From assembly GCA_965243105.1 (NCBI GenBank), contig CBDEUC010000003.1:1426001-1490000 (forward strand): a stretch of 64,000 nucleotides of DNA, written 5' to 3'. The position numbers were made by a program, and so were the translations under genes. The notes beneath the pieces were generated by a model. That model was not told where the DNA came from and did no database searches. It worked only from the letters and a program-made list of their open reading frames with translations. Shown here one piece after another: positions 25,362-35,235 of the stretch. The DNA comes from WLWS01 sp965243105 (GTDB lineage Bacteria; Pseudomonadota; Gammaproteobacteria; Eutrophobiales; Eutrophobiaceae). The first letter of the stretch is position 1; the number at the start of each line of letters is the position of its first letter.

Positions 25362-26150
25362 TCAGGCTCCTGGGGCCCTGTCCGAGCAAACCGGGCAGGC
25401 CGGGTTCCTTGGCAATGTTGCCGTTTGCCAGTCCATGCTGAGCAAATCGATCAACATTAATTTTCCCTTCAGGGTATTTCCCAGCCCCATGATCAGTTTC
25501 ATCGCCTCGGCCGCCTGCATGCTCCCCACTATGCCGAGCAATGGCGCCATGACACCATTTTCAGTGCAGGTTTCATCAGTATTCACCTCTTCAGAATACA
25601 GGCAACGATAACAGGGAGAGGTTTCATCTTTCGGATCGTAAACGCTTAGCTGGGCCTCAAAACGAATCGCAGCACCTGACACAAGCGGCGTCCCGGCCTC
25701 GAAACAGGCACGGTTAATGGCAAAGCGGGTACTGAAGTTATCACTGGCATCCACTACAACGGTGGCCTGTCTCACCTGGTCAAGCAGCTCATCGCCTTCA
25801 AGCCTGTGATCGACGAGGACCAGCTTAACTCCCGGGTTCAGCTCTGCCAGGGTGTCCCTTGCAGACTCTACCTTGAGACGCCCGATATCCGACGTGCCGT
25901 GGACCACCTGGCGCTGCAGGTTCGACAGGTCAACCTTGTCAAAATCGACCAGCACCAGTTCTCCAACACCTGCTGCGACGAGGTACATGGAAACCGCTGA
26001 GCCCAAACCACCAAGACCTATCAACAACACGCGAGCTTCGCCAAGGCTGATCTGACCATCAGCGTCAATTTCCGGCAACATGATATGCCGGCTATATCGT
26101 AGTAACTGGTCGTCGTCCATAGTCTCAGCAGTATAAAGCAGCATCGACAT
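25362..26150 (-). CDS. moeB: HesA/MoeB/ThiF family adenylyltransferase (MoeB-like)
   Basis: 262 residues; an alternative start at 26120 (MDDDQLLRYSRHI) gives the usual MoeB N-terminus. Nucleotide-binding GLGGLGSAVSMYLVAAGVG, VDFDKVDLSNLQRQ and the adenylation-site region VVDASDNFSTRF are present. The catalytic-Cys block CTENGVMAPLLGIVGSMQAAEAMK and two CxxC zinc pairs (CYRC, CPVC) complete the fold. It activates the C-terminal Gly of a sulfur-carrier protein, either MoaD for molybdopterin or ThiS for thiamin; sequence alone does not separate these well. It is the last gene of the hemA-prfA-prmC minus-strand run, as in Pseudomonas. Confidence 0.88.
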   Translation of the reverse strand: MSMLLYTAETMDDDQLLRYSRHIMLPEIDADGQISLGEARVLLIGLGGLGSAVSMYLVAAGVGELVLVDFDKVDLSNLQRQVVHGTSDIGRLKVESARDTLAELNPGVKLVLVDHRLEGDELLDQVRQATVVVDASDNFSTRFAINRACFEAGTPLVSGAAIRFEAQLSVYDPKDETSPCYRCLYSEEVNTDETCTENGVMAPLLGIVGSMQAAEAMKLIMGLGNTLKGKLMLIDLLSMDWQTATLPRNPACPVCSDRAPGA

Positions 26151-26178
26151 GCTTGTAAGCGAGCAGGTTTAGCATGAG

Positions 26179-26565
26179 TCAGGACTTCTGGTGCCTGCGC
26201 CACAGGTGCTTATGGGAAGCAACCCGTTGCCGCGCCAGGTGATGGTGTACGTAAATGTCCCGGGTATAGCTGAACCAGTCCGAGCGATGTTCCCGGTGCT
26301 GTTGCTCGTTAAATTCAGCATTGGCACCCATCTCCTGTGCCAGGCGGGATAAAAACGAAAAGTGTTCAGCCAGGGAAGAAGCTTCAATTTCTCTCCAGAT
26401 ATCCATGTAGCTACAGCCTGGAAACTGGTATTCAACTTCCATTTGCCTGCCCTCTATTTTTAATCCCGTAACGCTTTCAAGCACAAGAATCCTCTTGCCA
26501 ACCAGGGCCAGCTCCTCATCGTCACAACGTTCCGGAAACAGCAGCTTCTTTTTTCTAATTTCCAT
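26179..26565 (-). CDS. Conserved hypothetical protein between prmC and moeB
   Basis: 128 residues, soluble and charged, with no signal or membrane segment. It starts 14 bases after prmC and ends 28 bases before moeB, so it is almost certainly in the same transcript. The C-terminus is rich in His, Arg and Trp (RDIYVHHHLARQRVASHKHLWRRHQKS). I do not recognise a family or a catalytic motif, although the coding frame is clean and intact. Its position in a release-factor modification and cofactor operon gives no firm hint of function. Confidence 0.6.
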   Translation of the reverse strand: MEIRKKKLLFPERCDDEELALVGKRILVLESVTGLKIEGRQMEVEYQFPGCSYMDIWREIEASSLAEHFSFLSRLAQEMGANAEFNEQQHREHRSDWFSYTRDIYVHHHLARQRVASHKHLWRRHQKS

Positions 26566-26579
26566 TTTTCAGGACTGGA

Positions 26580-27443
26580 TCAAATCTTCCTGGCGTAACT
26601 GACCCGGTCGAGGCCGGCATAGTCCTTTCGACAACCCGGGGATTCAAAGCCACTTTCAAGCAACAGGCTGGCCACGGCACCCGCCTGTTCCTTACCATGT
26701 TCAAGTACAAGATAACCGCCGGGCCTTAATGCCTTCCAGGCAGCCGGAATTATTTTCCTGTAGGCGTCCAGGCCATCCTGCCCGCCGTCAAGGGCCAGCC
26801 TTGGTTCAAAACTGATATCCGTTGAAGCAAGCAGCGGATCGCATGATTCAACGTAAGGTGGATTCGAGACAATGAGATCAAATGACCTGTCTTCAATATT
26901 ATCCAGCCAGCAGGAGCGCTTGAAGGTCACATTTTTAATTCCGAGTAATTCTACGTTCTTCTTTGCCTGCTGCAGCGCCTGCGTACTGATGTCAGCCGCC
27001 ATTACCGAGGCATTGGGTCGTTCGCTTGCAATAGCCAGTGCGATGGCCCCACTTCCGGTGCCAAGATCAAGGATGTGATAAGGCTCCTTACCCGGCAGTC
27101 TTGCCAGTGCGACTTCAACAGCGCATTCAGTTTCCGGCCTGGGTACCAGGGTGTGTTCGTTGACCGACAGGTTGAGTGACCAGAACTCACGGCTCCCGGT
27201 AAGGTAGGCAACGGGCCACCCGGCACTGCGTTTTTTTACCAGGTCTCGAAACGACATGGCCTGGTTTGCAATCACTTCGTTCTCCGGCCAAGCATAAAGT
27301 CGCCCTCGCTCATAACCCATGACAAAAGAAAGCAACACCTCCGCATCCAGGCGTGCGGTGTCATGATTGGCCAGCATCGCTTCTGCTTCCTGTAAAAGGG
27401 ACTTTACATTGACGGGATCAGGGGCTCTCATATTGCCAGGCAA
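26580..27443 (-). CDS. prmC: Peptide chain release factor N5-glutamine methyltransferase
   Basis: 287 residues; the ATG at 27431 (MRAPD) is an alternative start. S-adenosylmethionine-dependent methylase that modifies the GGQ glutamine of release factors RF1 and RF2. The SAM-binding motif is ILDLGTGSGAIALAIA and the catalytic NPPY sits in LIVSNPPYVES, followed by the FEPRLALDGGQDGL stretch typical of PrmC/HemK. The N-terminal helical domain recognises the factor. It begins six bases after the prfA stop, so substrate and enzyme are co-expressed. Confidence 0.96.
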   Translation of the reverse strand: MPGNMRAPDPVNVKSLLQEAEAMLANHDTARLDAEVLLSFVMGYERGRLYAWPENEVIANQAMSFRDLVKKRSAGWPVAYLTGSREFWSLNLSVNEHTLVPRPETECAVEVALARLPGKEPYHILDLGTGSGAIALAIASERPNASVMAADISTQALQQAKKNVELLGIKNVTFKRSCWLDNIEDRSFDLIVSNPPYVESCDPLLASTDISFEPRLALDGGQDGLDAYRKIIPAAWKALRPGGYLVLEHGKEQAGAVASLLLESGFESPGCRKDYAGLDRVSYARKI

Positions 27444-27448
27444 ACCTG

Positions 27449-28531
27449 TTACTCGGACATTGCGGCCAACTGGTCGGCCTGGTATTCACTGACCAGTGGG
27501 TCAATCACCATGTCAAGACTGCCTTCGAGGAACTCATCAAGCTTGTAAAGCGTGAGGTTGATACGATGATCCGACACTCTCCCCTGGGGAAAATTATAGG
27601 TGCGAATTCGTTCGGAGCGATCGCCGGAACCGACAAGGTTCCTGCGATTCTCTGCCATTTCCGCAGTCTGCTTGTCACGCTCACTCGAAAGAAGCTTTGA
27701 TTGCAGCAGGGACATGGCACGGGCCTTGTTCTTGTGCTGCGAACGTTCATCCTGGCATTCCACCACGATACCCGTGGGCAGGTGGGTAAGCCGCACAGCA
27801 GAATCTGTCTTGTTGACGTGCTGCCCCCCGGCACCTGATGCCCGGTAAGTATCCACACGAATATCGGCCGTATTGATATCTACTTCCTCAACTTCATCAA
27901 TTTCCGGCAGCACAGCAACGGTACATGCGGAAGTATGGATGCGTCCCTGTGACTCCGTTTCCGGCACTCGCTGCACCCGGTGAGCACCGGATTCAAACTT
28001 GAGCCTTGAATAGGCACCATCACCGACAATACGCAGGATAATTTCCTTGTAACCGTCGAGGTCGCTCTCAGCAGCACTCATTACTTCCATGCTCCAGCGC
28101 CGCGACTCTGCATACTTGCTGTACATCCTCATCAGGTCGCCGGCAAAAAGTGCTGCCTCTTCACCACCGGTGCCGGCACGAATTTCGAGGAAAATATTCC
28201 TGTTGTCGTTAGGATCTCTTGGTAGCAGAAGTTTTTGCAGTTGTACTTCCAGGCCTTCGTTTTCTGATTCCGCCGCCTGTAACTCTTCCATGGCAAGTTC
28301 GCGCATTTCCCTGTCACTGTCATTCTGCATTTCCCTCGCACTATCGATTGCCTCCAGGTTGCTCCTGTACTGGCTATAGCAATTTACCACCGGGGTAACT
28401 TCTGCAAGCTCCTTGTTGTATTCCCGAAAGCGATTTTGATCAGATATTATTTCCGGATCCGCCAACAGTGCGTGTAGTTCCTCCTGTCTTTCAGAAAGAC
28501 TTTCTAGCTTTGCCAATAAACTCTCTTTCAT
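27449..28531 (-). CDS. prfA: Peptide chain release factor 1
   Basis: 360 residues, the normal RF1 length. The GGQ loop ([20 protein letters not shown]) and the stop-codon recognition PxT tripeptide, here PET in [18 protein letters not shown], are present. The N-terminal domain 1 is intact. RF1 reads UAA and UAG. It lies between hemA upstream and prmC downstream, as in E. coli and Pseudomonas. Confidence 0.97.
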   Translation of the reverse strand: MKESLLAKLESLSERQEELHALLADPEIISDQNRFREYNKELAEVTPVVNCYSQYRSNLEAIDSAREMQNDSDREMRELAMEELQAAESENEGLEVQLQKLLLPRDPNDNRNIFLEIRAGTGGEEAALFAGDLMRMYSKYAESRRWSMEVMSAAESDLDGYKEIILRIVGDGAYSRLKFESGAHRVQRVPETESQGRIHTSACTVAVLPEIDEVEEVDINTADIRVDTYRASGAGGQHVNKTDSAVRLTHLPTGIVVECQDERSQHKNKARAMSLLQSKLLSSERDKQTAEMAENRRNLVGSGDRSERIRTYNFPQGRVSDHRINLTLYKLDEFLEGSLDMVIDPLVSEYQADQLAAMSE

Positions 28532-28587
28532 AACTGGATCAAAAAATAATTCTCGAAAAATTCAAAGTACAGGAGTGATGAGCCCGG

Positions 28588-29865
28588 CTAATCTTTTTTT
28601 AGCGGGGTTTGCGAGGAAGATAGTTCAAAAAGCTCCTGGGTTGCGTGAATAAGATCCTGCCTGCCTTCAGCACTGGCTTTTCGAAGGTGCGAACTTGGAA
28701 GGTGGATTAGCTTGTTGGTCAGTCGTCTCACGAGTTCCTCCATGACCTCGTGCGGGTCTTCGCCCAGGGACAGTTTATGTTGCGCCGCGTTGAGCTCCTG
28801 TACCTGCATTTCACGGGCCTGGTCCCTCAGGGCACGGATCGTAGAAACCGCATCCAGTGAATGCAGCCAGGCCATGAAGTGCAGCACCTGTGCATCGATG
28901 ATTTCTTCCGCCTGCTCTGCAGCCTGCTTTCGGCTGCGCATATTTTCGTCAATGACTTCCTTGAGATCGTCAACGGTATAAAGATAAACATCGGCAAGGT
29001 CACCTGCTTCTTCTTCGACGTCCCTTGGCACGGCAATATCAACGATAAAAACCGGGCGATGTTTGCGCTTTTGAATTGCGGTTTCAATCGCTCCCTTGCC
29101 AAGGATCGGTAACTGGCTCGCGGTGGAGGTGATAACAATGTCTGCTTCTTCCAGGTGCAGGGGTATATCGCCAAGGGTCATGGCGTAAGCCGAAAACTCG
29201 CTGGCCAGGTTTTGCGAACGTTCCAGTGTTCGGTTTGCAATGATCATGCGCTGCAAGCCGGAATTATGTAAATGCCGCGCTACCAGTTCTATGGTCTCGC
29301 CAGCGCCAATCAACAGGGCAGTCTGGTTTTTAAGGTCACCAAATATTTGCTGCGCCAGGCGCACCGCTGCATAGGCCACCGAGACCGGGTGGCTACCGAT
29401 GGCGGTGGTGCTCCTGACCTGCTTGGCCACACGAAATGAGTGCTGGAAAAGCTGCCCCAGCAACTTGCCAATACTGCCGCTTTCCATGCCCGCCTGGTAT
29501 GCCGTCTTTAATTGCCCCAGCACCTGCGGTTCACCCAGTACCATGGAATCAAGCCCACTTGCCACTCGCAGCAGGTGCTTGACGGCAAGTTCATTGGGGT
29601 GACTGTAAATAAAAGGAGTCAGTTCACTTCGGGACAGGCCATGAAATTCGTGCAGCCAGTCCACCGTCACCCTGGGGTCTTCCTGGTCCAGTGAGCAGTA
29701 CACCTCGGTGCGGTTGCAGGTAGAGAAAATGGCCGCCTCCTGCACATTTTTCTGGCGACGCAGGTCGGCCAGGGCATCCACCAGGATGTCCGTACCGAAC
29801 ACCACCTTTTCACGGATATCAAGGGGGGCCGTGGTGTGGTTAAGTCCTATCGCCAACAACGTCAT
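28588..29865 (-). CDS. hemA: Glutamyl-tRNA reductase
   Basis: 425 residues. First committed step of C5-pathway tetrapyrrole synthesis: reduces glutamyl-tRNA to glutamate-1-semialdehyde with NADPH. The N-terminal signature GLNHTTAPLDIREKVVF and the catalytic Cys in STCNRTEVYC are present. The NADPH-binding region (LIGAGETIELVARHL) and the C-terminal dimerisation helix follow. Divergent from the TPR lipoprotein gene with a gap of about 220 bases holding both promoters. First gene of the minus-strand run hemA-prfA-prmC-hypothetical-moeB. Confidence 0.97.
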   Translation of the reverse strand: MTLLAIGLNHTTAPLDIREKVVFGTDILVDALADLRRQKNVQEAAIFSTCNRTEVYCSLDQEDPRVTVDWLHEFHGLSRSELTPFIYSHPNELAVKHLLRVASGLDSMVLGEPQVLGQLKTAYQAGMESGSIGKLLGQLFQHSFRVAKQVRSTTAIGSHPVSVAYAAVRLAQQIFGDLKNQTALLIGAGETIELVARHLHNSGLQRMIIANRTLERSQNLASEFSAYAMTLGDIPLHLEEADIVITSTASQLPILGKGAIETAIQKRKHRPVFIVDIAVPRDVEEEAGDLADVYLYTVDDLKEVIDENMRSRKQAAEQAEEIIDAQVLHFMAWLHSLDAVSTIRALRDQAREMQVQELNAAQHKLSLGEDPHEVMEELVRRLTNKLIHLPSSHLRKASAEGRQDLIHATQELFELSSSQTPLKKD

Positions 29866-30088
29866 AAACTACAGCTTACCAAAATTAATCTTGCGCACAT
29901 CAGTATAAACCGCTTAAATATCAATATCTTGCTAAATTCTACCCGATTGGCAGTGAATTATCGCTCTTTTCACACTGCCCGGGACAGCCGCTGCAACCCC
30001 AGTTTGCCTCGATCCTGCCGCTAAAAAGTGCAGGATTTATTCGCAAATGGCGCTGTCCATAGGTAGAAATAATGAGTATTGTTTGATT

Positions 30089-31882
30089 ATGACAAGGCGA
30101 TTTACATTTGTTCCCGGCCTGCCGCAGCCGCGTATCCTGGCCACCATGCTGATGGTCATTGCACTGGCCTCCTGTAGCACGGCTCCGCAAAAGCCCCCCG
30201 CTGACGCCGAGGCCGTTGCAGAGTCAGAAACCCCTGCTGAACCCGAGGTAACAGAAGAAGATATCGTTCGTATCGAGCCGGTCAGGCCGAAAATACCCCT
30301 GAGCGAAGACATTCTCTACAAGACCCTGCTGGCCGAGTTCGCTGGTCAAAGGGGCCAGCTGGACGTGGCGGTGGAAAACTACGTGGAGCTCGCCTTCCTG
30401 ACAAGGGATCCCAAGTATGTCGAACGCGCCACGCGCATTGCCGTCTATGCCCGCAACACCGAGGCCGCGACAGAGGTGGCGAAACTCTGGATTGAACTCG
30501 ACCCGATGAACCCGGATGCCAACCAGGTGCTGGCCGTGATGCACCTGCGCTCCGGAGAGATCGAGGAAGCCCTGGAACGACTGGAAGTGATCCTGGATTA
30601 TTCCCACGGCAAGCTGGACCAGAAACTGTGGATGATTGCCAACATGCTCGGTCGCGAAAAAGACCGCGAGCTGGTGATGCAGGTACTCGAACGCCTGCTG
30701 GAAAACAGGCAGGATGATGCCAACGCACTCTACGCATTTGCCCACGTTGCTGCGAGGATGGGCAGCCCGAACCGGGCAATCGATCTCCTCGAAGCAACGC
30801 TGAAGCTGGCGCCGGAAAATGATAACGCGGCAATGAGCTATATCTCCATCCTGCAGAAACAGGGCAGGGGTGCCGAAGCAATTGAATGGCTCGAGTCCGA
30901 GTTACCGAACCGGGAAGATAACGATTTTAACCTGAGGTCAGCCTATGCCCGCCTGCTGACCGATGCCAAGCGCTTCGATGATGCCAGGCGACAGTTTGAG
31001 ATCCTCTCCGTGCAGGCACCGAACAACAGCGATGTCCTGTTTGCCCTTGGCCTGTTATACCTGCAGTCAAATCGACTTGACGAAGCCCAGCTCTATTTCA
31101 AGCGCCTGGTGGATAACAATGTCAGGTCCGATGACGCGAATTACTACCTGGGCCGTATCAATGAAGAAAAAGGAAACTTTGAAGAAGCTGGCAACTGGTA
31201 TGAAAGTGTCCAGCAGGGCAACAATTTCTTTGATGCAAAAGTCAGGTACGCACTGATCCTGGCCAAGCTTGGTGATCTTGAGACCGCGCGCACCCAGCTG
31301 CAAAGCATTCCCCCGAACGATGACACGCAAAACACTATCCTGGTGCAGGCAGAAGGCGAACTGCTGATTGAACAGCAGCAGTACGACGAGGCCCTGGCAG
31401 TCTTTGACAAGGCAATTGAAGGCAAGCGGTTTAATGCCGACCTGCTCTATGCCCGCGCCATGCTGGCCGAGAAAATGGATCGCTTTGAATTGCTGGAGCA
31501 GGACCTGCGTCGCATCCTTGTACATGACCCGGATAACGTGCAAGCCCTCAACGCTCTTGGCTACACCCTTGCCGACGCAACCGACCGCTACCAGGAAGCC
31601 TACGAACTGATCAGCCGTGCCCTGGCTTTAAGTTCGGGTGACTTCTACATTCTCGATAGCATGGGCTGGGTGCTGTATCGACTTGGCAGGCTCGACGAAG
31701 CACTTACCTACCTCAGGAAAGCCATGTCCATCAGGCAGGACCCGGAGATTGCAGCCCACCTTGGCGAAGTACTCTGGGTCAAGGGCGAAAGGGAAGCCGC
31801 CAAGGAAATCTGGGAAACTGCCCTGCAGGAGACACCGGACGACAGCAAGTTGCTGGAAGTTATCAGGCGATTCGATAACTGA
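30089..31882 (+). CDS. TPR-repeat lipoprotein, upstream of lolB
   Basis: 597 residues from the ATG at 30089, chosen because a lipoprotein signal (ALASC) follows at a normal distance; the Met at 30047 would add 14 atypical residues. After a Pro/Glu/Ala-rich linker, about ten or more TPR units span residues 75-590. Examples are SNRLDEAQLYFKRLVDNN and RLDEALTYLRKAMSIRQDPEIA. The same gene precedes lolB in Pseudomonas (PA4667, from memory). It is probably an outer-membrane or periplasmic assembly factor; no definite function is known. It overlaps lolB by one base. Confidence 0.88.
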   Translation: MTRRFTFVPGLPQPRILATMLMVIALASCSTAPQKPPADAEAVAESETPAEPEVTEEDIVRIEPVRPKIPLSEDILYKTLLAEFAGQRGQLDVAVENYVELAFLTRDPKYVERATRIAVYARNTEAATEVAKLWIELDPMNPDANQVLAVMHLRSGEIEEALERLEVILDYSHGKLDQKLWMIANMLGREKDRELVMQVLERLLENRQDDANALYAFAHVAARMGSPNRAIDLLEATLKLAPENDNAAMSYISILQKQGRGAEAIEWLESELPNREDNDFNLRSAYARLLTDAKRFDDARRQFEILSVQAPNNSDVLFALGLLYLQSNRLDEAQLYFKRLVDNNVRSDDANYYLGRINEEKGNFEEAGNWYESVQQGNNFFDAKVRYALILAKLGDLETARTQLQSIPPNDDTQNTILVQAEGELLIEQQQYDEALAVFDKAIEGKRFNADLLYARAMLAEKMDRFELLEQDLRRILVHDPDNVQALNALGYTLADATDRYQEAYELISRALALSSGDFYILDSMGWVLYRLGRLDEALTYLRKAMSIRQDPEIAAHLGEVLWVKGEREAAKEIWETALQETPDDSKLLEVIRRFDN

Positions 31883-32496
31883 TGTTCGCTGCACGGGGGC
31901 GAATGGCCCTGGCCCTGTTGGCCGGCTTGCTGTTTCTCAATGGCTGCGCCCAGCAAACCCTGAAACCCGTCAAGGCCCCCGATGCCCAGTGGACAAGCCG
32001 ACTGGCCCGGCTAAGCACCACCAGTGACTGGGATTTAACTGGTCGTATCGCGGTCAAGCTGGCAAAAGACGGCGGCAGCGCCAGCCTGCAGTGGCAACAG
32101 CGCCAGCAAAACTACTCTATTCGTATTGTCGGCCCCTTTGGTAAGGGCTCGCTGCAGCTGGATGGCGACGCGAACGGTGTCAGCATGGAAGACAACGAGG
32201 GAAATACCCACAGGGCAGCCAGCCCGGAATCACTGATGCAAAGGGAACTTGGCTGGCAGGTCCCGGTTTCGGGCCTGCGGCACTGGGTACTGGGAATACC
32301 CGACCCGGCCCTCACACTAGAGGAGCTGCAACTGGATGATGCCGGACGGGCAATCCGGATTTCCCAGGCGGGATGGGAAATAAACCTGGAACGTTACCGG
32401 GAATTTGACGAGCTGGATTTACCTTCACGGATCGAGCTGTTAACCCGGGATCTCAAGGTAAAACTGCTCATCAAGCGATGGAAACAGTCTTCATGA
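31882..32496 (+). CDS. lolB: Outer-membrane lipoprotein LolB
   Basis: 204 residues. A lipobox (LNGC, Cys at about 22) follows a short signal peptide. The mature part has the LolB pattern: WDLTGRIAVKLAKDGGSASLQWQQ, YSIRIVGPFGKGSLQLDGD and GWQVPVSGLRHWVLGIPDP. LolB receives lipoproteins from LolA and inserts them in the outer membrane. It is packed between the TPR gene and ispE, overlapping both by a few bases (ATGA at 32493). Confidence 0.93.
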   Translation: MFAARGRMALALLAGLLFLNGCAQQTLKPVKAPDAQWTSRLARLSTTSDWDLTGRIAVKLAKDGGSASLQWQQRQQNYSIRIVGPFGKGSLQLDGDANGVSMEDNEGNTHRAASPESLMQRELGWQVPVSGLRHWVLGIPDPALTLEELQLDDAGRAIRISQAGWEINLERYREFDELDLPSRIELLTRDLKVKLLIKRWKQSS

Positions 32497-33341
32497 GCCA
32501 GTCCAGCTGGCCAGCGCCGGCGAAAATTAACCTTTTTCTTCACGTCACCGGCCGACGCCCCGATGGCTATCATGATTTACAAACCGCTTTCCAGTTCCTG
32601 GATGCGGCGGACCAGCTGGATTTTGAGATTCGCGAGGACGACCGAGTCCTGCGCCAGGGCAACTACGAGGGCGTGGATAGCGAGGATGACCTGGTGGTAC
32701 GCGCAGCCAGGCTGCTGCGCGAGCACAGCAAGCAGGAATTCGGGGTCACTATCACAGTGGACAAGCACCTGCCCATGGGTGGCGGGCTGGGCGGTGGTAG
32801 CTCCAACGCCGCGACTACGCTGGTTGCCCTGAATGCCTTGCTGGGCCTTGGCTTTTCGCAGCTGGAGCTGGCGCAACTCGGGCTTCAACTGGGTGCAGAT
32901 GTGCCGGTTTTCGTGCACGGACACGCCGCCTGGGCTGAGGGTGTCGGGGAGCTGTTGACCCCGATAACTCCCCCGGAAAAGTGGTACCTGGTGGTGATAC
33001 CTGCTGTCCATGTCTCAACAGCGGAAATATTTAACCATGGCGATTTGACACGTAATACCGCTGCAATCACAATACGCGACTTTCTCGGCGGTGCAGGCAG
33101 GAATGACTGCGAAAACGTGGTCACCGGGCTTTACCCGGAGATTGCCGAGATCATCGACTGGCTCACTAAACGATACAATGCACGCATGACCGGTACCGGT
33201 GCCTGTGTCTATGCCAGTTTTGACTATGGTGAAGAGGCTGGAGAGGCCGCGACTACCTTGCCTGAAAAATGGCGAAGTTTTGTCGCTCGAGGGCTAAATT
33301 ATTCGCCGTTACAGGCGCGGCTTGAAAAGCACTCGATGTAA
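32493..33341 (+). CDS. ispE: 4-diphosphocytidyl-2-C-methyl-D-erythritol kinase
   Basis: About 282 residues from the ATG at 32493, which overlaps the lolB stop. GHMP kinase of the MEP isoprenoid pathway. The N-terminus PAPAKINLFLHVTGRRPDGYH is diagnostic, and the ATP-binding loop PMGGGLGGGSSNAATTL is intact. The C-terminal MTGTGACVYASF motif is present. Followed directly by tRNA-Gln and prs, the standard gammaproteobacterial arrangement. Confidence 0.96.
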   Translation: MSQSSWPAPAKINLFLHVTGRRPDGYHDLQTAFQFLDAADQLDFEIREDDRVLRQGNYEGVDSEDDLVVRAARLLREHSKQEFGVTITVDKHLPMGGGLGGGSSNAATTLVALNALLGLGFSQLELAQLGLQLGADVPVFVHGHAAWAEGVGELLTPITPPEKWYLVVIPAVHVSTAEIFNHGDLTRNTAAITIRDFLGGAGRNDCENVVTGLYPEIAEIIDWLTKRYNARMTGTGACVYASFDYGEEAGEAATTLPEKWRSFVARGLNYSPLQARLEKHSM

Positions 33342-33353
33342 AAAAGATTTTAA

Positions 33354-33430
33354 TGGGGTGTAGCCAAGCTGGTTAAGGCACGGGGTTTTGATCCCCGGAT
33401 TCCCAGGTTCGAGTCCTGGCACCCCAGCCA
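33354..33430 (+). tRNA. tRNA-Gln (TTG)
   Basis: Full cloverleaf with encoded CCA. The acceptor stem pairs TGGGGTG with CACCCCA, and the discriminator is G. The anticodon loop TTTTGAT carries the anticodon TTG. The T loop is GGTTCGAGTCC. It lies 12 bases after ispE and 25 bases before prs, as in related genomes. Confidence 0.97.
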
Positions 33431-33455
33431 ATGTACTAACAGGGGCGATCAACCA

Positions 33456-34409
33456 ATGTCATTATCGAATGTAATGCTGTTTTCCGGTAATTCGAACCCG
33501 AAATTATCGGCTGAAGTAGCGGGTTACCTGAATTTGCCGTTGGGGAAAATTACCGTGGGTAATTTCAGCGATGGCGAGGTAATGGCTGAGATTTCTGAAA
33601 ACGTTCGCGGGCGTGACATATTTATATTGCAGTCACTGTGTGCTCCGACGAATGACAATCTCATGGAGTTACTGGTGATTGCCGATGCACTGCGCAGGGC
33701 TTCTGCGGTGAGGGTAACTGCCGTGATTCCCTACATGGGATACGCGCGCCAGGACAGGCGGCCACGTTCGGCCAGGGTACCAATTACGGCAAAGGTAGTT
33801 GCCAACATGATAGCCGCGGTGAGTATTGACCGCGTGCTGACGGTGGATTTGCATGCAGACCAGATCCAGGGCTTTTTTGATATGCCACTGGATAATGTAT
33901 ATGCATCGCCGGTTTTGCTTGGGGATGTATGGAAGCACAAGTATCCAGAGCTGATGGTGGTATCGCCTGACGTTGGCGGCGTGGTAAGGGCAAGGGCCCT
34001 GGCAAAAAGACTTGATGATACGGACCTGGCCATCATCGACAAGAGGCGGCCAAACCCGAACGAGTCTGAAGTGATGAACATCATCGGTGACGTGGAAGGA
34101 CGTTCCTGTGTGATCATCGACGACATGGTTGATACCGCCGGCACCCTGTGTAACGCGGCGAATGCCCTGAAAGATTTTGGTGCCACGAAAGTGGTGGCCT
34201 ATTGCACACACCCGGTTTTGTCGGGCAAGGCAATAGACAATATAAATGGCTCACAGCTGGATGAGCTTGTTGTGACCGACACGATTCCGTTAAGCCCGGC
34301 GGCAGCGGAATGCGAACGCATCAGGCAACTCAGTGTTGCTGCCATGCTGGCCGAAAGTGTGCGTCGCGTTGCTGAAGGTGAATCCTTAAGCTCGATGTTT
34401 ATTGACTGA
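33456..34409 (+). CDS. prs: Ribose-phosphate pyrophosphokinase
   Basis: 317 residues. Makes PRPP from ribose 5-phosphate and ATP for nucleotide, His, Trp and NAD synthesis. The catalytic loop [21 protein letters not shown] and the PRPP-binding motif [14 protein letters not shown] are intact. AGGGG lies a few bases before the ATG. Located between tRNA-Gln and rplY. Confidence 0.97.
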   Translation: MSLSNVMLFSGNSNPKLSAEVAGYLNLPLGKITVGNFSDGEVMAEISENVRGRDIFILQSLCAPTNDNLMELLVIADALRRASAVRVTAVIPYMGYARQDRRPRSARVPITAKVVANMIAAVSIDRVLTVDLHADQIQGFFDMPLDNVYASPVLLGDVWKHKYPELMVVSPDVGGVVRARALAKRLDDTDLAIIDKRRPNPNESEVMNIIGDVEGRSCVIIDDMVDTAGTLCNAANALKDFGATKVVAYCTHPVLSGKAIDNINGSQLDELVVTDTIPLSPAAAECERIRQLSVAAMLAESVRRVAEGESLSSMFID

Positions 34410-34418
34410 TTTGTAGCC

Positions 34419-34455
34419 AGCTGCAAGTAACTTCATTAGCAGGTTGCTTGCAGCT
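34419..34455 (+). other. Inverted repeat between prs and rplY
   Basis: A nine-base perfect repeat, AGCTGCAAG and CTTGCAGCT, separated by 19 bases. No T tract follows, so it is not an intrinsic terminator. It could be a processing or attenuation hairpin in the rplY leader. Low confidence in function. Confidence 0.35.
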
Positions 34456-34530
34456 ATCTATGGATAGCAGGGAATGTTCCGGCCTGGTCGCGGGCCGGAG
34501 CTAAATTTTTGAAACTTTGGAGATAGTTAA

Positions 34531-35205
34531 ATGTTATCAACAGAAATTAACGCAGAACCGCGTTCAGACGTAGGGAAGGGTGCGAGCCGCCGCCTGCGCA
34601 GAGCCGGTAAATTACCGGGTATAGTCTACGGTACTGGTAAGGAAGCGACGATGATTTCGCTCGACCAGAACAGCCTGGGTCACCAGCTGGAAAACGAGGC
34701 TTTTTACTCATCCGTTCTCACCCTTAACATTGGTGATGAAAGCGAACAGGTCGTTCTCAAGGATCTGCAGAGGCACCCTTACAAGCGAATGGTACTTCAC
34801 GCCGACTTTCAGCGTATCGATGCCAAGGCCAAGCTCACCATGCGTGTTCCGCTGCACTTTATTAATGAAACAACCTGTGTCGGTGTTAAAACAGGCGGCG
34901 GTGTAATCAGTCACGTCATGACCGACCTTGAAATATCCTGTTTGCCAAAAGACCTGCCTGAATATATCGAGGTTGACCTGGCCAACGTTGATCTCAACGA
35001 AACTGTACACCTGTCTGACCTGGTCCTGCCCGAAGGCGTGGAAATCTATGCCTTGCTCCATGGCGGTGACGATTCTCTTCCGGTTGCGTCCGTGCACGCA
35101 CCCCGTGTTGAGGAAGTCGACGAAGCTGTTGAGGCTGCCGAGGAAGGTGCCGAGGCTGCTGACGGTGACGCACCGGCCAAGGACGAGGCAGGTGATGACA
35201 GCTAG
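34531..35205 (+). CDS. rplY: 50S ribosomal protein L25, general stress protein CTC form
   Basis: 224 residues, the two-domain CTC form: an L25 domain that binds 5S rRNA (about 1-95) plus a C-terminal TL5-type domain, ending in an acidic Ala/Glu/Asp-rich tail (about 195-224). The N-terminus AEPRSDVGKGASRRLRRAGKLPGIVYG is typical. TTGGAG precedes the ATG. A 121-base gap separates it from prs and contains an inverted repeat. Followed by pth. Confidence 0.95.
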   Translation: MLSTEINAEPRSDVGKGASRRLRRAGKLPGIVYGTGKEATMISLDQNSLGHQLENEAFYSSVLTLNIGDESEQVVLKDLQRHPYKRMVLHADFQRIDAKAKLTMRVPLHFINETTCVGVKTGGGVISHVMTDLEISCLPKDLPEYIEVDLANVDLNETVHLSDLVLPEGVEIYALLHGGDDSLPVASVHAPRVEEVDEAVEAAEEGAEAADGDAPAKDEAGDDS

Positions 35206-35235
35206 TATGCCGCTTTACAAAAGACGATTGCTTCG

